Shown piece after piece: positions 55,627-64,000 of a stretch of DNA of 64,000 bases (within the stretch, counting starts at the first letter, position 1; each line of letters begins with the position of its first letter). This stretch comes from Actinomycetota bacterium. GTDB lineage: Bacteria; Actinomycetota; Actinomycetes; Propionibacteriales; Propionibacteriaceae. Location: positions 22,554 through 86,553 of the forward strand of contig JAIUOS010000017.1 in the NCBI GenBank assembly GCA_020161755.1. Direction: 5' to 3'. The notes under the pieces were generated by a model. That model saw nothing but the letters and a program-made list of their open reading frames with translations, was not told the DNA's origin and made no database searches. A program made the position numbers and the translations under genes.

Positions 55627-56880
55627 TCAGCGGAAGCGCCGGGCCACCAGCACGGCGGCGGCCTCGACCACCCGCCGGGCGCTGCGCCCGTCCGTCCACT
55701 CGTGGAACCGGGTGGCCAACTCCCGGCTGTGCTCGGACGCGGACGCCGCGGCGGCCTCATCGGTGAACAGCGCCTCCAGACGGTCCAGCACCTCGTCCCA
55801 GTCGCGGCTCCAGCCGTCCCCGGCCAGCCACGCGTAGTCGACGTACAGCCCCCGGGTGCGCCGGTAGCTGTCCAGGTCGGGCGCGAGCAGCACCAGCGGC
55901 CTTTCGGTGACGACGTAGTCGACGAGCATCGACGAGTAGTCGGTGACCAGCGCGTCCAGGCCCCACAGCAGCGGCATCGACTCCGGCTGCGCGGATGCCG
56001 TGAGCAGCCGGACGCGCGGCGACGCGTAGGTGTACTCGCCGACGCCGAGCGGATGCGGCCGCACCAGCAGCACCAGGTCGAGCCGCTCGCACACCGCGTC
56101 GATGCGGCGCCACTGCGCGTCCGTGGGCACGCCCGGGTCGGGGTCGCCGTCCCGCCAGGTGGGCGCGTAGAGCACGACCCGGCTGCCGGTGAACTCCCCG
56201 AGGTGCGGCGCCAGCACCGCCCGCGCGGCGGCGACGCGCTCGTCCGGAGTGCCGGCGAACAGGACGTCGGCCCGCGGCTCGCCGAGCACCTGCACCTGCC
56301 CGTCGGTCAGGTCTAACGCGGACGCCAGGGACGGCGCGAAGAAGCCCGAGCCGGTCGGCAGCAGCGAGATCCGCCGGGTGCCGCGCCGGTAGGCCGTCCG
56401 CATCAGTGCGCGGACGCCGGGGATCCGGCCCAGCCCGCCGACATCGGTGACCGCGGGGGAGTCGGCGTGCAGCTTCTTCAGTGGCGCCCCGTGCCACAGC
56501 TGCACGATCACCGCACCGGAGAGCCCGTAGCGGTTCACGTCGCCGAAGCCGTGGGTCACCGCGGCCAGCCCGGCCGTCAGCGTCGTGCGGTAGCCGAGCG
56601 AGGAGTCACGGTCGACGACCTCGCCGACACCGGCGGCCCGCGCGCGCTCGGTCTCCTCGGGGCTGCGGCTCAGCCAGACCAGCCGTGGCGGGTCGGGCAG
56701 AGCGGCCGCCGCCCGGTAGAAGGCGAGGGCACCGTCCGCGGGTCCGAAGTTGCTGCCGACCACCCACAGCTTCGGGTCGCGGGAAGTGAACCGGGCGTGG
56801 ACGGCGCCCAGGGCGTAGCGGGGGATGCCGAGCAGCTTCCCGAGGTTCCCCTGCGCGAACCGGAACCCGCCACTGGCCAT
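55627..56880 (-). CDS. CDP-glycerol glycerophosphotransferase family protein
   Basis: A 417-residue teichoic-acid-type polymerase. The family signatures are VVQLWHGAPLKKLHAD (VIVQLWHG), VLYAPTWRDG and VTDYSSMLVDYVVTERPLVLL (donor-site DYSS). No N-terminal TagF-like extension is seen. I chose the ATG at 56880 because the frame upstream to 57021 is out of keeping and overlaps the divergent leader ORF. Enzymes like this add glycerol- or ribitol-phosphate units to wall polymers. It converges on the GT2 gene with a 15-base gap. Confidence 0.87.
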   Translation of the reverse strand: MASGGFRFAQGNLGKLLGIPRYALGAVHARFTSRDPKLWVVGSNFGPADGALAFYRAAAALPDPPRLVWLSRSPEETERARAAGVGEVVDRDSSLGYRTTLTAGLAAVTHGFGDVNRYGLSGAVIVQLWHGAPLKKLHADSPAVTDVGGLGRIPGVRALMRTAYRRGTRRISLLPTGSGFFAPSLASALDLTDGQVQVLGEPRADVLFAGTPDERVAAARAVLAPHLGEFTGSRVVLYAPTWRDGDPDPGVPTDAQWRRIDAVCERLDLVLLVRPHPLGVGEYTYASPRVRLLTASAQPESMPLLWGLDALVTDYSSMLVDYVVTERPLVLLAPDLDSYRRTRGLYVDYAWLAGDGWSRDWDEVLDRLEALFTDEAAAASASEHSRELATRFHEWTDGRSARRVVEAAAVLVARRFR

Positions 56881-56932
56881 GACCGCGAGGCTAGCAGCCG
56901 GATGCCCGGCGGGGAGGCGACGCCCGCGCCGA

Positions 56933-56938
56933 TAGAAT
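56933..56938 (+). promoter_or_regulatory. Leaderless -10 box of the CNNM/CorC leader ORF
   Basis: TAGAAT, a good -10 match, lies seven bases before the GTG of the short ORF at 56946. No -35 or Shine-Dalgarno sequence is seen. Confidence 0.5.
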
Positions 56939-56945
56939 CGCCGTC

Positions 56946-57002
56946 GTGGACGACCCTGACCCTGCGGCTCTGCTGTGCTCCCCTGAACAGGCCATCGCAT
57001 GA
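56946..57002 (+). CDS. Leader peptide MDDPDPAALLCSPEQAIA upstream of the CNNM/CorC transporter
   Basis: An 18-codon ORF with a leaderless-type start and a TGA that overlaps the next gene's ATG (56999-57002, ATGA). The overlap means translation of the transporter should depend on passage of ribosomes through it. The Asp/Pro-rich start resembles the enterobacterial Mg-sensing leader MgtL (MEPDPTPLP), in which an acidic-proline N-terminus destabilises the ribosome at low Mg. The downstream gene is of a family linked to Mg transport. The function is inferred. The ORF itself and the overlap are seen directly. Confidence 0.65.
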   Translation: MDDPDPAALLCSPEQAIA

Positions 57003-58336
57003 ATCCGATCGTCGGAGACATCCTGCTGATTTTCGTGCTGATCCTCGTCAGCGGCGTGTTCGCAGCGGCGGAGATGGCCCTGGTCTCGCTGCGGGAGTCT
57101 CAGATCAAGCAGCTCAGCACCCGGGGCAAACGCGGCCAGACCGTCGCCGAGCTCACCTCGAACCCCAACCGGTTCCTCTCGGCGGTGCAGATCGGCGTCA
57201 CGCTCGCCGGCTTCCTGTCGGCGGCGTTCGGCGGCGCCACGCTGTCGGACAGCTTCGGTGCCGTCCTGGTCACCTGGGGTGTGCCGGAGGCGTGGGCGGG
57301 CACGCTCGCGCTGGTGCTGATCACCATCGCGATCTCCTACTTCTCGATCGTGCTCGGCGAACTCACCGCGAAGCGGCTGGCGATGCAGAACGCCGAGTCG
57401 TTCGCGCTCATGCTCAGCCCGCTCGTCAACTTCATCGCCGCGATCGCCACCCCGGTGATCTGGTTCCTGGGCAAGTCGACCGACGTGCTGGTGCGCGTGT
57501 TCGGCGGCGACCCGAACGCGTCCCGCGAGGAGGTCAGCGACGAGGAGCTGCGGGCGATGGTCGGCAGCTCGCTGACCCTGGGCGATGAGGAGCGCCAGAT
57601 CGTGGACGAGGTGTTCACCGCCGGAGAGGTGAGCCTGCGCGAGGCGATGATCCCGCGCACCGAGGTTGACTTCCTGGACGGTTCGATGCCCGCCTACAAG
57701 GCGTTCCGCGAGGTGCAGGAGGCCGCGCACAGCCGCTACCCGGTGATCGGGGAGGACCTCGACGACGTGATCGGCTTCGTGCACATCCGCGACCTCGCCG
57801 ACCTCGACCCCGCCGCGCGCACCGCGCCGGTCAGCCAGCTGGTGCGTCCGGTCGCGTCCCTGCCCCAGTCGGTGAAGATCCTGCGCGCGCTCACCGAGAT
57901 GCGCCAGAACCGCCAGCACCTGGTGATCGTGCGCGACGAGTACGGCGGCACCGCCGGCATCGTCACCATCGAGGACCTGGTGGAGGAGCTGATCGGCGAC
58001 ATCACCGACGAGTTCGACGTCGAGCAGGCGCGCAGCACCGACAACCACGACACCACCATCGACGTGGACGGCTTGGTCACCCTCGGCGACTTCTGCCAGC
58101 AGGTCGGCTACGTGCTCCCCGAGGGCCCCTACGACACCGTCGCGGGCTTCGTGATGGCGCAATTGGGCGCCCTGCCGAAGCTGGGGGACGCGTGCACGGT
58201 CGTCCTCAACCCCGAGCACGAGCAGGAGCCGCCGCACACCTTCGAGCTCAGGGTCACCGAGCTCGATGGACGCCGCGCGGCGCGGCTGCGGGTGACGAAT
58301 CTCGGCCCGGTGCCGTCCGGGGAGTACGAGCGGTGA
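56999..58336 (+). CDS. HlyC/CorC (CNNM)-family transporter, probably Mg/Co related
   Basis: A 445-residue protein. An N-terminal CNNM transmembrane domain (about residues 1-190) has four helices, starting VGDILLIFVLILVSGVFAAA and with EMALVSLRESQIKQLSTRG. A CBS pair follows at about 210-330 (IPRTEVDFLDGSMPAYKAF; RNRQHLVIVRDEYGGTAG) and then the CorC_HlyC domain (about 355-440). Such proteins export or regulate divalent cations, chiefly Mg. The ATG overlaps the stop of an 18-codon leader ORF and no ribosome site of its own is strong. Confidence 0.9.
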   Translation: MNPIVGDILLIFVLILVSGVFAAAEMALVSLRESQIKQLSTRGKRGQTVAELTSNPNRFLSAVQIGVTLAGFLSAAFGGATLSDSFGAVLVTWGVPEAWAGTLALVLITIAISYFSIVLGELTAKRLAMQNAESFALMLSPLVNFIAAIATPVIWFLGKSTDVLVRVFGGDPNASREEVSDEELRAMVGSSLTLGDEERQIVDEVFTAGEVSLREAMIPRTEVDFLDGSMPAYKAFREVQEAAHSRYPVIGEDLDDVIGFVHIRDLADLDPAARTAPVSQLVRPVASLPQSVKILRALTEMRQNRQHLVIVRDEYGGTAGIVTIEDLVEELIGDITDEFDVEQARSTDNHDTTIDVDGLVTLGDFCQQVGYVLPEGPYDTVAGFVMAQLGALPKLGDACTVVLNPEHEQEPPHTFELRVTELDGRRAARLRVTNLGPVPSGEYER

Positions 58337-58382
58337 CCGTGTCGAAGTAATGTTCTGCCAGCCAGCGCTGACAGGAGGTGAT

Positions 58383-59597
58383 GTGACCGCGTCCGATCCC
58401 GACGGTTCGATGCTGCTCACCTCCGGTGACGTCGGTGCGCTGTTGGCCGCGGCCGTCCAGCACGCCGGGGGGACGCTGGTCTCGTGGGCGCTCGACCACG
58501 TGGACGCGAACCCGCCGCAGTCCACCACCGCGACCTACTCCGCGCTGGTCGACTGGGCCTACGGCCGCCGCGAGGAACTGCTGGGCGTGAGCGCCCGCGC
58601 GAGCGGCCCCGCCGACACCGACAGCGCTGCCGAGATCTTCGCCGACGGCGAGCGCGAGGTGGCGGTGTGGATCTACCCGCAGGACCCCGACCTGCCCGGT
58701 CTGGCGCGGGCGGCCTACGCCGAGTCGATGGCCGAGCTCGCCAACAGCCGGCACATCTTCGCCGCGCCGGTCTCGCCCGACGACCTGTCGCTGCAGATGA
58801 TCGGCTACCGGCCGCGGCGCCGCGCGGTGGTGAAGGTGAGCGCCGGCGAGGAAGTGGTCTACGTCAAGGTGCTCCGCGCCCGGCTCTTCGACGACGTGCT
58901 CACCCGCCACCACCTGCTGGCCGAGGCCGGCCTGCCGGTCGCCGAGGTCGCCGCCACCACCGACGACCACCTGCTCGTGCTTCGCGAACTGCCCGGCCAG
59001 CCGCTCGCCCGGGCGATCTTCGGTTCGACCGAGCCGTGCACGGCCGAGGCGCTGATCGAGTTGCTGGACGCCATGCCGGCGTCGGTGACCCGGCTCGACC
59101 GGCGTCCGCCCTGGTCGGACGCCGTCCGCCACTACGCGCGCATGGTGGCGGCAGCGATGCCGTCCCTGGAGAGCCGGCTGCACACGCTCACCGAGACGAT
59201 CGGGCAGGGGCTCGCGTCCATCCCGCCGGGCGACGAGCCCACCCACGGCGACTTCCACGAGGGGCAGGTGCACGTCGCGGGCGGACGGGTGTGCGGCCTG
59301 CTCGACACCGACACGATCGGCCCCGGCCGTCGCGCCGACGACCTCGCCTGCCTGGTGGCGCACCTGTCGACGATCCAGCGGATGAACGCCAGCCAGGAGG
59401 CGCGTGCGCACCAGTTGATCCGCCGCTGGGTGCCGGTCTTCGACACCCGGGTCGACCCGACCGAGCTGCGGCTGCGGGCGGCGGCCGTGATCATCTCGCT
59501 GGCCACCGGGCCGTTCCGCGGCCAGGAGCCGGAGTGGGAGCGCGAGACCGCCACCATGATCGGCTCGGCCGAGGCGCTCGTCCGCCAGGTCAGCTGA
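58383..59597 (+). CDS. Aminoglycoside-phosphotransferase-like kinase family protein
   Basis: A 404-residue protein whose C-terminal half has the APH/choline-kinase fold. The nucleotide pocket is RRAVVKVSAGEEVVYVKVL. The catalytic loop reads THGDFHEGQVHVAGG with the catalytic Asp, but Gln at the usual Asn. The metal-binding motif is GLLDTDTIGPGR. About 130 N-terminal residues are extra. I chose the GTG at 58383 because of GGAGGTGAT upstream. The frame to 58350 adds residues without a site. The substrate is unknown. It is likely co-transcribed with the CNNM gene (46-base gap). Confidence 0.78.
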   Translation: MTASDPDGSMLLTSGDVGALLAAAVQHAGGTLVSWALDHVDANPPQSTTATYSALVDWAYGRREELLGVSARASGPADTDSAAEIFADGEREVAVWIYPQDPDLPGLARAAYAESMAELANSRHIFAAPVSPDDLSLQMIGYRPRRRAVVKVSAGEEVVYVKVLRARLFDDVLTRHHLLAEAGLPVAEVAATTDDHLLVLRELPGQPLARAIFGSTEPCTAEALIELLDAMPASVTRLDRRPPWSDAVRHYARMVAAAMPSLESRLHTLTETIGQGLASIPPGDEPTHGDFHEGQVHVAGGRVCGLLDTDTIGPGRRADDLACLVAHLSTIQRMNASQEARAHQLIRRWVPVFDTRVDPTELRLRAAAVIISLATGPFRGQEPEWERETATMIGSAEALVRQVS

Positions 59598-59907
59598 CTC
59601 CGACGGTGAGTTCGATCGGGACGTGGTCGCCCGGGCCCACGCCCTCGGCGGCGCGGACGGCGTTCTTCAGCGGGAGCAGGTAGCCGCCGTCCCGCGGGAA
59701 CAGGGCGGTGGTGAAGCGGGTGCGACCGATCGTGGCCGTGGCCGGGATCACGCCCCAGCCGTAGGTGAGGGCGCCGGCGACCTCGGCGATCGCCTCGCTC
59801 GCACCCGCGGGCAGGGGAGCGAAGTAGAACGGCGCTGGTCCGCGCCACTCGATCACCTCGGCGACGAAGTCGAACGTCATCCCGATGTCCGGGCCCGGTG
59901 GTGCCAC
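59590..59907 (-). CDS. DUF1905-domain protein
   Basis: A 105-residue protein composed of a DUF1905 domain: FDFVAEVIEWRGPAPFYFAPLP, then YGWGVIPATATIGRTRF and a C-terminal strand HVPIELTV. I chose the GTG at 59907 because AGGAGGAGGC directly precedes it. The alternative ATG at 59880 would have a poorer site. Its end overlaps the kinase gene end by eight bases on the opposite strand. The biochemical role of the family is unknown. Confidence 0.78.
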   Translation of the reverse strand: MAPPGPDIGMTFDFVAEVIEWRGPAPFYFAPLPAGASEAIAEVAGALTYGWGVIPATATIGRTRFTTALFPRDGGYLLPLKNAVRAAEGVGPGDHVPIELTVGVS

Positions 59908-59929
59908 GCCTCCTCCTCTCCCTGACGCA

Positions 59930-60187
59930 TCAGTAGAGGCGTGAGTGCAGGGAGGCGTCAAGACGGGCGAGCTCGGAGCGGATCCGGGCCGCCGACGGCG
60001 ACCCCGTGAGGACGTCGTCGACCAGCGAGTCCGGCAGCTGCCGGGGCGCGGTGAGGAAACGGACGACCGTCCGCCAGGCGCGGCCGACCCGGCCCTCGCG
60101 CGCGGTTGCCGGTCGCGACCAGCGCATCGGGGCGATGCCGGGAGAGGTGTGGTGGGGGAGTCCTGCTGTCATGAGGTGCGGTGTCAT
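59930..60187 (-). CDS. Small basic hypothetical protein (85 residues)
   Basis: A short ORF with strong G/C at third codon positions, starting MTPHLMTAGLPHHTSPG and rich in Arg and Ala (RVGRAWRTVVRFLTAPRQLP). It has no signal or membrane segment and no recognised family. TAGGTT lies six bases before the ATG, matching the leaderless pattern seen elsewhere. It is divergent from the WYL regulator and could be a target or partner, but that is a guess. A second ATG at 60127 is another possible start. Confidence 0.5.
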   Translation of the reverse strand: MTPHLMTAGLPHHTSPGIAPMRWSRPATAREGRVGRAWRTVVRFLTAPRQLPDSLVDDVLTGSPSAARIRSELARLDASLHSRLY

Positions 60188-60193
60188 TCGACG

Positions 60194-60199
60194 AACCTA
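60194..60199 (-). promoter_or_regulatory. Leaderless-type -10 box for the 85-residue protein
   Basis: TAGGTT on the minus strand, six bases before the ATG at 60187. It overlaps a possible -10 box (TAGGAT, 60198-60203) reading toward the WYL gene. Confidence 0.35.
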
Positions 60200-60265
60200 G
60201 GATTGGTACCGGACGATCTACTTCCGGATTGTTCCGACGATTTCCAGGGAGTTGCGAAGTTGCCG

Positions 60266-61219
60266 ATGACCGCCGAGACCAGCCCGACCTCGCGCGCGCT
60301 CCAGGTGCTGGAACTGCTCCAGAACCAGCCCGGCACCACGGCCGGCCAGCTCGCCGAGGCCCTCGGGGTGACCGAGCGGGCCGCCCGCCGTTACGTCGGC
60401 ATCCTGCGCGAGGCCGAGATCCCGATCCTGTCCACCCGCGGACGCTACGGCGGGTACGCGGTCGGACGCGGCGTCCGCCTGCCGCCCCTGGTGTTCTCCG
60501 CCACCGAGGCACTCGGCATCGTGATGGCGGTGCTGGAGGGCCACCCCGACGCGGCCGAGAGCGGCGACCCGGTGGCCGACGCCCTGCGCAAGATCATGCG
60601 CGCCCTGCCGGAGGCCGTGGCCGCGCAGGCCGAACTCGTTCGCCGCACCGCGCGTCCGGCCCCCAACCGGCATGCCGCGCCGGCCGACCCGTCGATCACC
60701 GCGCAACTGGTGAACGCGTGCTCGATGCACCGGGTCGTGCGCCTGGGCTACCGCGCCGAGGACGGCCGGGAGTGGGCGAGCGAGGCCGAGCCCTGGGCGG
60801 TCGTGGTGCGGCAGGGACGCTGGTACCTGCTGGCGCGGCGGACGAGCAACCACGAGCTGCGCACCTACCGGCTCGACCGCGTCCGGACGGTGACGCTCCA
60901 GGACGCGGAGTTCGAGCCCCCGGCGGACCTCGACCCGGTGGCGGTGCTGGAGGAGAACTTCGCCACCGGCTGGGAGTTCGGTGTCGAGGTGGTGATCTCG
61001 GCCCCGGCCGAGCGGGCCGCCCAGTGGCTCTCGCGCACGGTCGGACGCCTCGAGCCGGTCGACGACGACTCCTGCCGGCTGGTGGGCTCCACCAGCGACC
61101 CCGGGTGGTACGCCGAGGTGCTGGCCGCCATCCCGGTGCCGTTCCGTGTGGTGGAGGGAGACGAGGTGCGGACGGCCGTCCGCGCCCTCGCCGCACGCCT
61201 GCGTAAGGCCGCCGGCTGA
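60266..61219 (+). CDS. WYL-domain transcriptional regulator (YafY/PafC-like)
   Basis: A 317-residue regulator with an N-terminal HTH_11 (ALQVLELLQNQPGTTAGQLAE and RRYVGILREAEIPILS), a WYL domain at about 145-220 (AWAVVVRQGRWYLLARRT; RLDRVRTVTL) and a C-terminal WCX extension. Such proteins bind ligands or nucleic acid and control stress or metabolism genes. I chose the ATG at 60266. A TTG at 60260 is possible. AGGGAG lies 14 bases upstream of the ATG. The divergent small gene may be its target. Confidence 0.85.
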   Translation: MTAETSPTSRALQVLELLQNQPGTTAGQLAEALGVTERAARRYVGILREAEIPILSTRGRYGGYAVGRGVRLPPLVFSATEALGIVMAVLEGHPDAAESGDPVADALRKIMRALPEAVAAQAELVRRTARPAPNRHAAPADPSITAQLVNACSMHRVVRLGYRAEDGREWASEAEPWAVVVRQGRWYLLARRTSNHELRTYRLDRVRTVTLQDAEFEPPADLDPVAVLEENFATGWEFGVEVVISAPAERAAQWLSRTVGRLEPVDDDSCRLVGSTSDPGWYAEVLAAIPVPFRVVEGDEVRTAVRALAARLRKAAG

Positions 61220-61222
61220 CCA

Positions 61223-61296
61223 CGCCGAACGCCACCGTTCCAGTCAAACGCTCCTCCCTGTGCTGTGGCGTTTGACGGAAACGGTGGCGTTCGGCG
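61223..61296. repeat. Palindrome family B, copy 2
   Basis: The arms 61223-61251 and 61268-61296 pair with two mismatches across a 16-base loop. It shares CGCCGAAC(G)CCACCGTTCC-type arms with the copy at 30956-31029. It lies between the WYL regulator and mutA, both on the plus strand. Confidence 0.85.
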
Positions 61297-61407
61297 GGAA
61301 GGGGTGTGGCGGGGGTGGGGTAGGACTACTCCGTCCAGCATGTGAGCGAGGTCTTGCGCGTCCGTTCCGAAAAGGTCCGACCAGAAGGAAGCGAGCGGTC
61401 CGGGCGA

Positions 61408-61413
61408 TAGTCT
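61408..61413 (+). promoter_or_regulatory. Leaderless-type -10 box for mutA
   Basis: TAGTCT, six bases before the mutA ATG, identical in sequence and spacing to the metY leader promoter. There is no ribosome site. Confidence 0.45.
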
Positions 61414-61419
61414 GACGCC

Positions 61420-63255
61420 ATGACCGACACGCCCCTTCAGCTTGCCGGTGATTTCGCCGCTCCCACCAGGGAAGACTGGGAGGTCGAGGTCCTCAAGGTC
61501 CTCAACCGGCGACGTCCCGAGGGCAAGGAACTGACCATCGACCAGGCCATGTCCCGGTTGCGCACGAGCACTGTCGACGGCCTCACGATCGAGCCGCTCT
61601 ACACCGACCCCGTCGGCCCCCTCGGGCTGCCCGGCGCGATGCCGTTCACGCGCGGCGCCTCCGTCCACGGCACCAGCTGGGACGTGCGCGCGCTGCACGA
61701 GGACCCCGATGTCGCCTTCACCAACGCGGAGGTGCTCGCCGACCTCGAGCGCGGCGCCACCTCGGTGTGGCTGCGCACCGGTGAGGGTGCCATCGCCGTC
61801 GACGACGTGGCCGCGGTGCTCGCCGGAGTGAACCCGGCGATCGCGCCGATCGCGATCTCCAGCTCCAGTGACCAGGTCGCCGCCGCGAAGGCGCTGGCCG
61901 CGTTCTGGACCGCCGCCGGGGCCACCGGTGTCAAGGGCAACCTCGGCCTCGACGCGCTCGCGCTCTCCGCCGTCACCGGCGCGAAGGCCGACCTCGCCCC
62001 GCACGCCGAGTGGGTGCAGGCGGTGCTCGCCGAGCTCCCCGGCGTCCGTGCCCTGACCGTCGACGTGCTGCCCTACGACAACGCCGGTGCCGGCGACGTC
62101 GACCAGCTCGCGTTCGCCATCGCCACCGGCGTCGCCTACCTGCGCGACCTCGAGGCGGCCGGCGTGAGCGCCGCCGACGCGTTCGGCCAGATCGAGTTCC
62201 GCGTCAGCGCGAACGCCGACGAGTTCCTCACGATCGCCCGGCTGCGCGCGCTGCGTCGCCTGTGGGCGCGGGTCGGCGAGGTCTCCGGGGTGCCCAGCGA
62301 GGCCCGCGGCGCCGTCCAGCACGCGGTCACCTCGTGGCGCATGATCACTCGCGACGACCCCTACGTGAACCTGCTGCGCGGCACGATCGCCACCTTCTCC
62401 GCCGCTGTCGGCGGCGCCGAGGCGGTCACGACGCTGCCGTTCGACACCGCGGTCGGCCTGCCCGACGACTTCAGCCGGCGGATGGCTCGCAACACCCAGC
62501 TGCTCGCGTCCGAGGAGTCGAACATCGGACGGGTCAACGACCCGGCCGGCGGCTCCTGGTACGTGGAGAGCCTCACCGACCAGCTGGCCGGCCAGGCCTG
62601 GGCGGCCTTCCAGGCCATCGAGGCCGCCGGCGGCATGGTCGCCGCGCTGGAGTCGGGACTGGTCGCCGAGCGCATCGCGACCACGACGGCCGAGCGCGCC
62701 AAGCGCCTGGCCACGCGCAAGCAGCCGATCACCGGCGTGAGCATGTTCCCGATGAAGGACGAGCAGGCGATCACCGCCCGCCCCCGCGCCGGCGTCCCCG
62801 CCAACGGCGGCCTGAAGCCGGTGCGCGACTCGGAGCTGTTCGAGGGCCTGCGCGACCGGGCGGCGTCCGGCGCCAAGCCGAAGGTGTTCCTGGCCTGCCT
62901 CGGTGCCCGCCGCGACTTCGGTGGACGCGAGATGTTCACGTCCAACGTCCTGCTGGTCGGCGGCATCGACTTCCCGTCGTCCGAGGGCGGCACGCCTGAG
63001 GAGATCGCCGCGCAGGCAGCGGGGTCCGGGGCGAAGATGGCGATCCTGTGCTCCTCGGCGAAGGTCTACGCGGGCCAGGCGATCGCGGTCGCGCAGGCGT
63101 TGAAGGACGCCGGCATCGAGACCGTCTACATCGCCGGACGCAAGACCGAGACCGGCGCGGAGGACACCTCCGTGATCGACGGCGAGGTCTTCGACGGAAT
63201 GGACGTGGTCGCCTTCCTCGGCGCCACCCTCGACCGGATTGGAGTGGCGAAGTGA
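61420..63255 (+). CDS. mutA: Methylmalonyl-CoA mutase small (beta) subunit
   Basis: A 611-residue non-catalytic subunit of the adenosylcobalamin-dependent mutase that interconverts succinyl-CoA and methylmalonyl-CoA. It has the TIM barrel ([53 protein letters not shown]) and a degenerate C-terminal B12-binding-like domain ([31 protein letters not shown]). The cobalamin-liganding DxHxxG of the large subunit is absent, as expected for MutA. It overlaps mutB by four bases (GTGA). Confidence 0.96.
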   Translation: MTDTPLQLAGDFAAPTREDWEVEVLKVLNRRRPEGKELTIDQAMSRLRTSTVDGLTIEPLYTDPVGPLGLPGAMPFTRGASVHGTSWDVRALHEDPDVAFTNAEVLADLERGATSVWLRTGEGAIAVDDVAAVLAGVNPAIAPIAISSSSDQVAAAKALAAFWTAAGATGVKGNLGLDALALSAVTGAKADLAPHAEWVQAVLAELPGVRALTVDVLPYDNAGAGDVDQLAFAIATGVAYLRDLEAAGVSAADAFGQIEFRVSANADEFLTIARLRALRRLWARVGEVSGVPSEARGAVQHAVTSWRMITRDDPYVNLLRGTIATFSAAVGGAEAVTTLPFDTAVGLPDDFSRRMARNTQLLASEESNIGRVNDPAGGSWYVESLTDQLAGQAWAAFQAIEAAGGMVAALESGLVAERIATTTAERAKRLATRKQPITGVSMFPMKDEQAITARPRAGVPANGGLKPVRDSELFEGLRDRAASGAKPKVFLACLGARRDFGGREMFTSNVLLVGGIDFPSSEGGTPEEIAAQAAGSGAKMAILCSSAKVYAGQAIAVAQALKDAGIETVYIAGRKTETGAEDTSVIDGEVFDGMDVVAFLGATLDRIGVAK

Positions 63256-64000
63256 CCACGATCCCCGATTTCACCGGCATCGAGCTCGGTGCCCCGACCG
63301 TCGAGGCGTCCACCCCGACGCTCGGCGAGAGCTGGCTGACCCCCGAGCACATCCTGGTGCCGCCGCTGTTCGACGACACCGCGTACGAGGGCCTGGACTT
63401 CCTCAAGACCTACCCGGGCATCCCGCCGTTCCTGCGCGGGCCGTACGCCACGATGTACGTCAACCAGCCGTGGACGATCCGGCAGTACGCCGGCTTCTCC
63501 ACCGCCGAGGAGTCCAACGCGTTCTACCGGCGCAACCTGGCCGCCGGCCAGAAGGGCCTGTCGATCGCGTTCGACCTCGCCACCCACCGCGGCTACGACT
63601 CCGACCACCCGCGGGTGACCGGTGACGTCGGCATGGCCGGCGTGGCGATCGACTCGATCCTGGACATGCGACAGCTGTTCGACGGCATCCCGCTGGACCA
63701 GATGTCGGTGTCGATGACCATGAACGGTGCGGTCCTGCCCGTCCTCGCGCTCTACGTGGTGGCGGCGGAGGAGCAGGGGGTGAGCCCGGAGAAGCTGGCC
63801 GGGACGATCCAGAACGACATCCTCAAGGAGTTCATGGTTCGTAACACCTACATCTACCCGCCGAGCCCGTCGATGCGGATCATCTCCGACATCTTCGCGT
63901 TCACCTCGGCGAACATGCCCAAATTCAACTCGATCTCGATCTCCGGCTACCACATGCAGGAGGCCGGGGCGACCGCCGACATCGAGATGGCCTACACCCT
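63252..64000 (+). CDS. mutB: Methylmalonyl-CoA mutase large (alpha) subunit, N-terminal part
   Basis: The first 249 codons, starting with GTG at 63252 and running off the window. The sequence follows MutB closely ([80 protein letters not shown]). The substrate-contacting residues of the barrel lie in this part. The C-terminal B12-binding domain with the cobalt-liganding His is beyond the end. With MutA, SucCD and Mdh it supports the propionate pathway. Confidence 0.96.
   Translation, partial: MTTIPDFTGIELGAPTVEASTPTLGESWLTPEHILVPPLFDDTAYEGLDFLKTYPGIPPFLRGPYATMYVNQPWTIRQYAGFSTAEESNAFYRRNLAAGQKGLSIAFDLATHRGYDSDHPRVTGDVGMAGVAIDSILDMRQLFDGIPLDQMSVSMTMNGAVLPVLALYVVAAEEQGVSPEKLAGTIQNDILKEFMVRNTYIYPPSPSMRIISDIFAFTSANMPKFNSISISGYHMQEAGATADIEMAYT

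Overview
The window is very high G+C DNA with dense, often overlapping genes. It looks chromosomal, from an actinobacterium most likely in or near the Propionibacteriaceae. The reasons are the mutA-mutB methylmalonyl-CoA mutase pair at the right end, the actinobacterial gene neighbourhood pcrA / M23 peptidase / sucCD / perM-like / purN-purH / folD-DUF3017, a GuaB3 paralogue, a MptB-type mannosyltransferase, and many starts that look leaderless. I see no rRNA, tRNA, CRISPR array, insertion sequence or prophage. No stretch over 300 bases lacks a gene.

Layout. 1-1415: end of an ABC-2 exporter operon. 1428-5587 (minus): guaB-guaB3-histidine kinase-response regulator. 5691-11360 (minus): sulfur assimilation (poly-cysteine leader peptide, metY, cysK, cysE), then chorismate mutase, a MptB-like mannosyltransferase and a TIGR01777 epimerase-like protein. 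11465-18370: guaA, a set of PspC-domain envelope-stress-type genes (small PspC protein, 57-residue membrane protein, large PspC protein, PspC-histidine kinase with its regulator), a LacI-type regulator and a GlsB-like protein. 18493-30939: the conserved pcrA-to-folD block with the succinyl-CoA synthetase and purine genes. 31039-41376 (minus): an acyl-CoA synthetase and three tandem secreted subtilisin-like proteases, the first with a frameshift in its signal peptide. 41566-51239: malate dehydrogenase, two large related secreted Ig-repeat proteins with a lipoprotein between them, a phosphoglycerate-mutase-like phosphatase and a secreted EEP-fold protein. 51232-59597: purU, icd, a DUF559-type protein bracketed by palindromes, two surface-polymer glycosyl/glycerophosphotransferases, a CNNM/CorC-type transporter and an aminoglycoside-phosphotransferase-like kinase. 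59590-64000: DUF1905 and small proteins, a WYL regulator, mutA and the start of mutB.

How it fits together. Central carbon metabolism (sucCD, mdh, icd, mutAB) is consistent with succinate/propionate (Wood-Werkman) chemistry. Purine synthesis (guaA, guaB, purN, purH, folD, purU) shares one-carbon units. The sulfur genes form one transcription unit behind what looks like a cysteine-sensing leader. Much of the rest serves the envelope: proteases, Ig proteins, PspC stress genes, M23 peptidase and glycosyltransferases.

The most interesting points are two very short leader ORFs. One is a leaderless, cysteine-rich ORF ahead of metY-cysK-cysE. The other is a leaderless 18-codon ORF starting MDDPDP, overlapping the start of the CNNM/CorC transporter gene and resembling the Mg-sensing MgtL leader of enterobacteria. 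Also notable are intergenic palindromes in two sequence families, one flanking the DUF559 gene, and the triplicated protease array.
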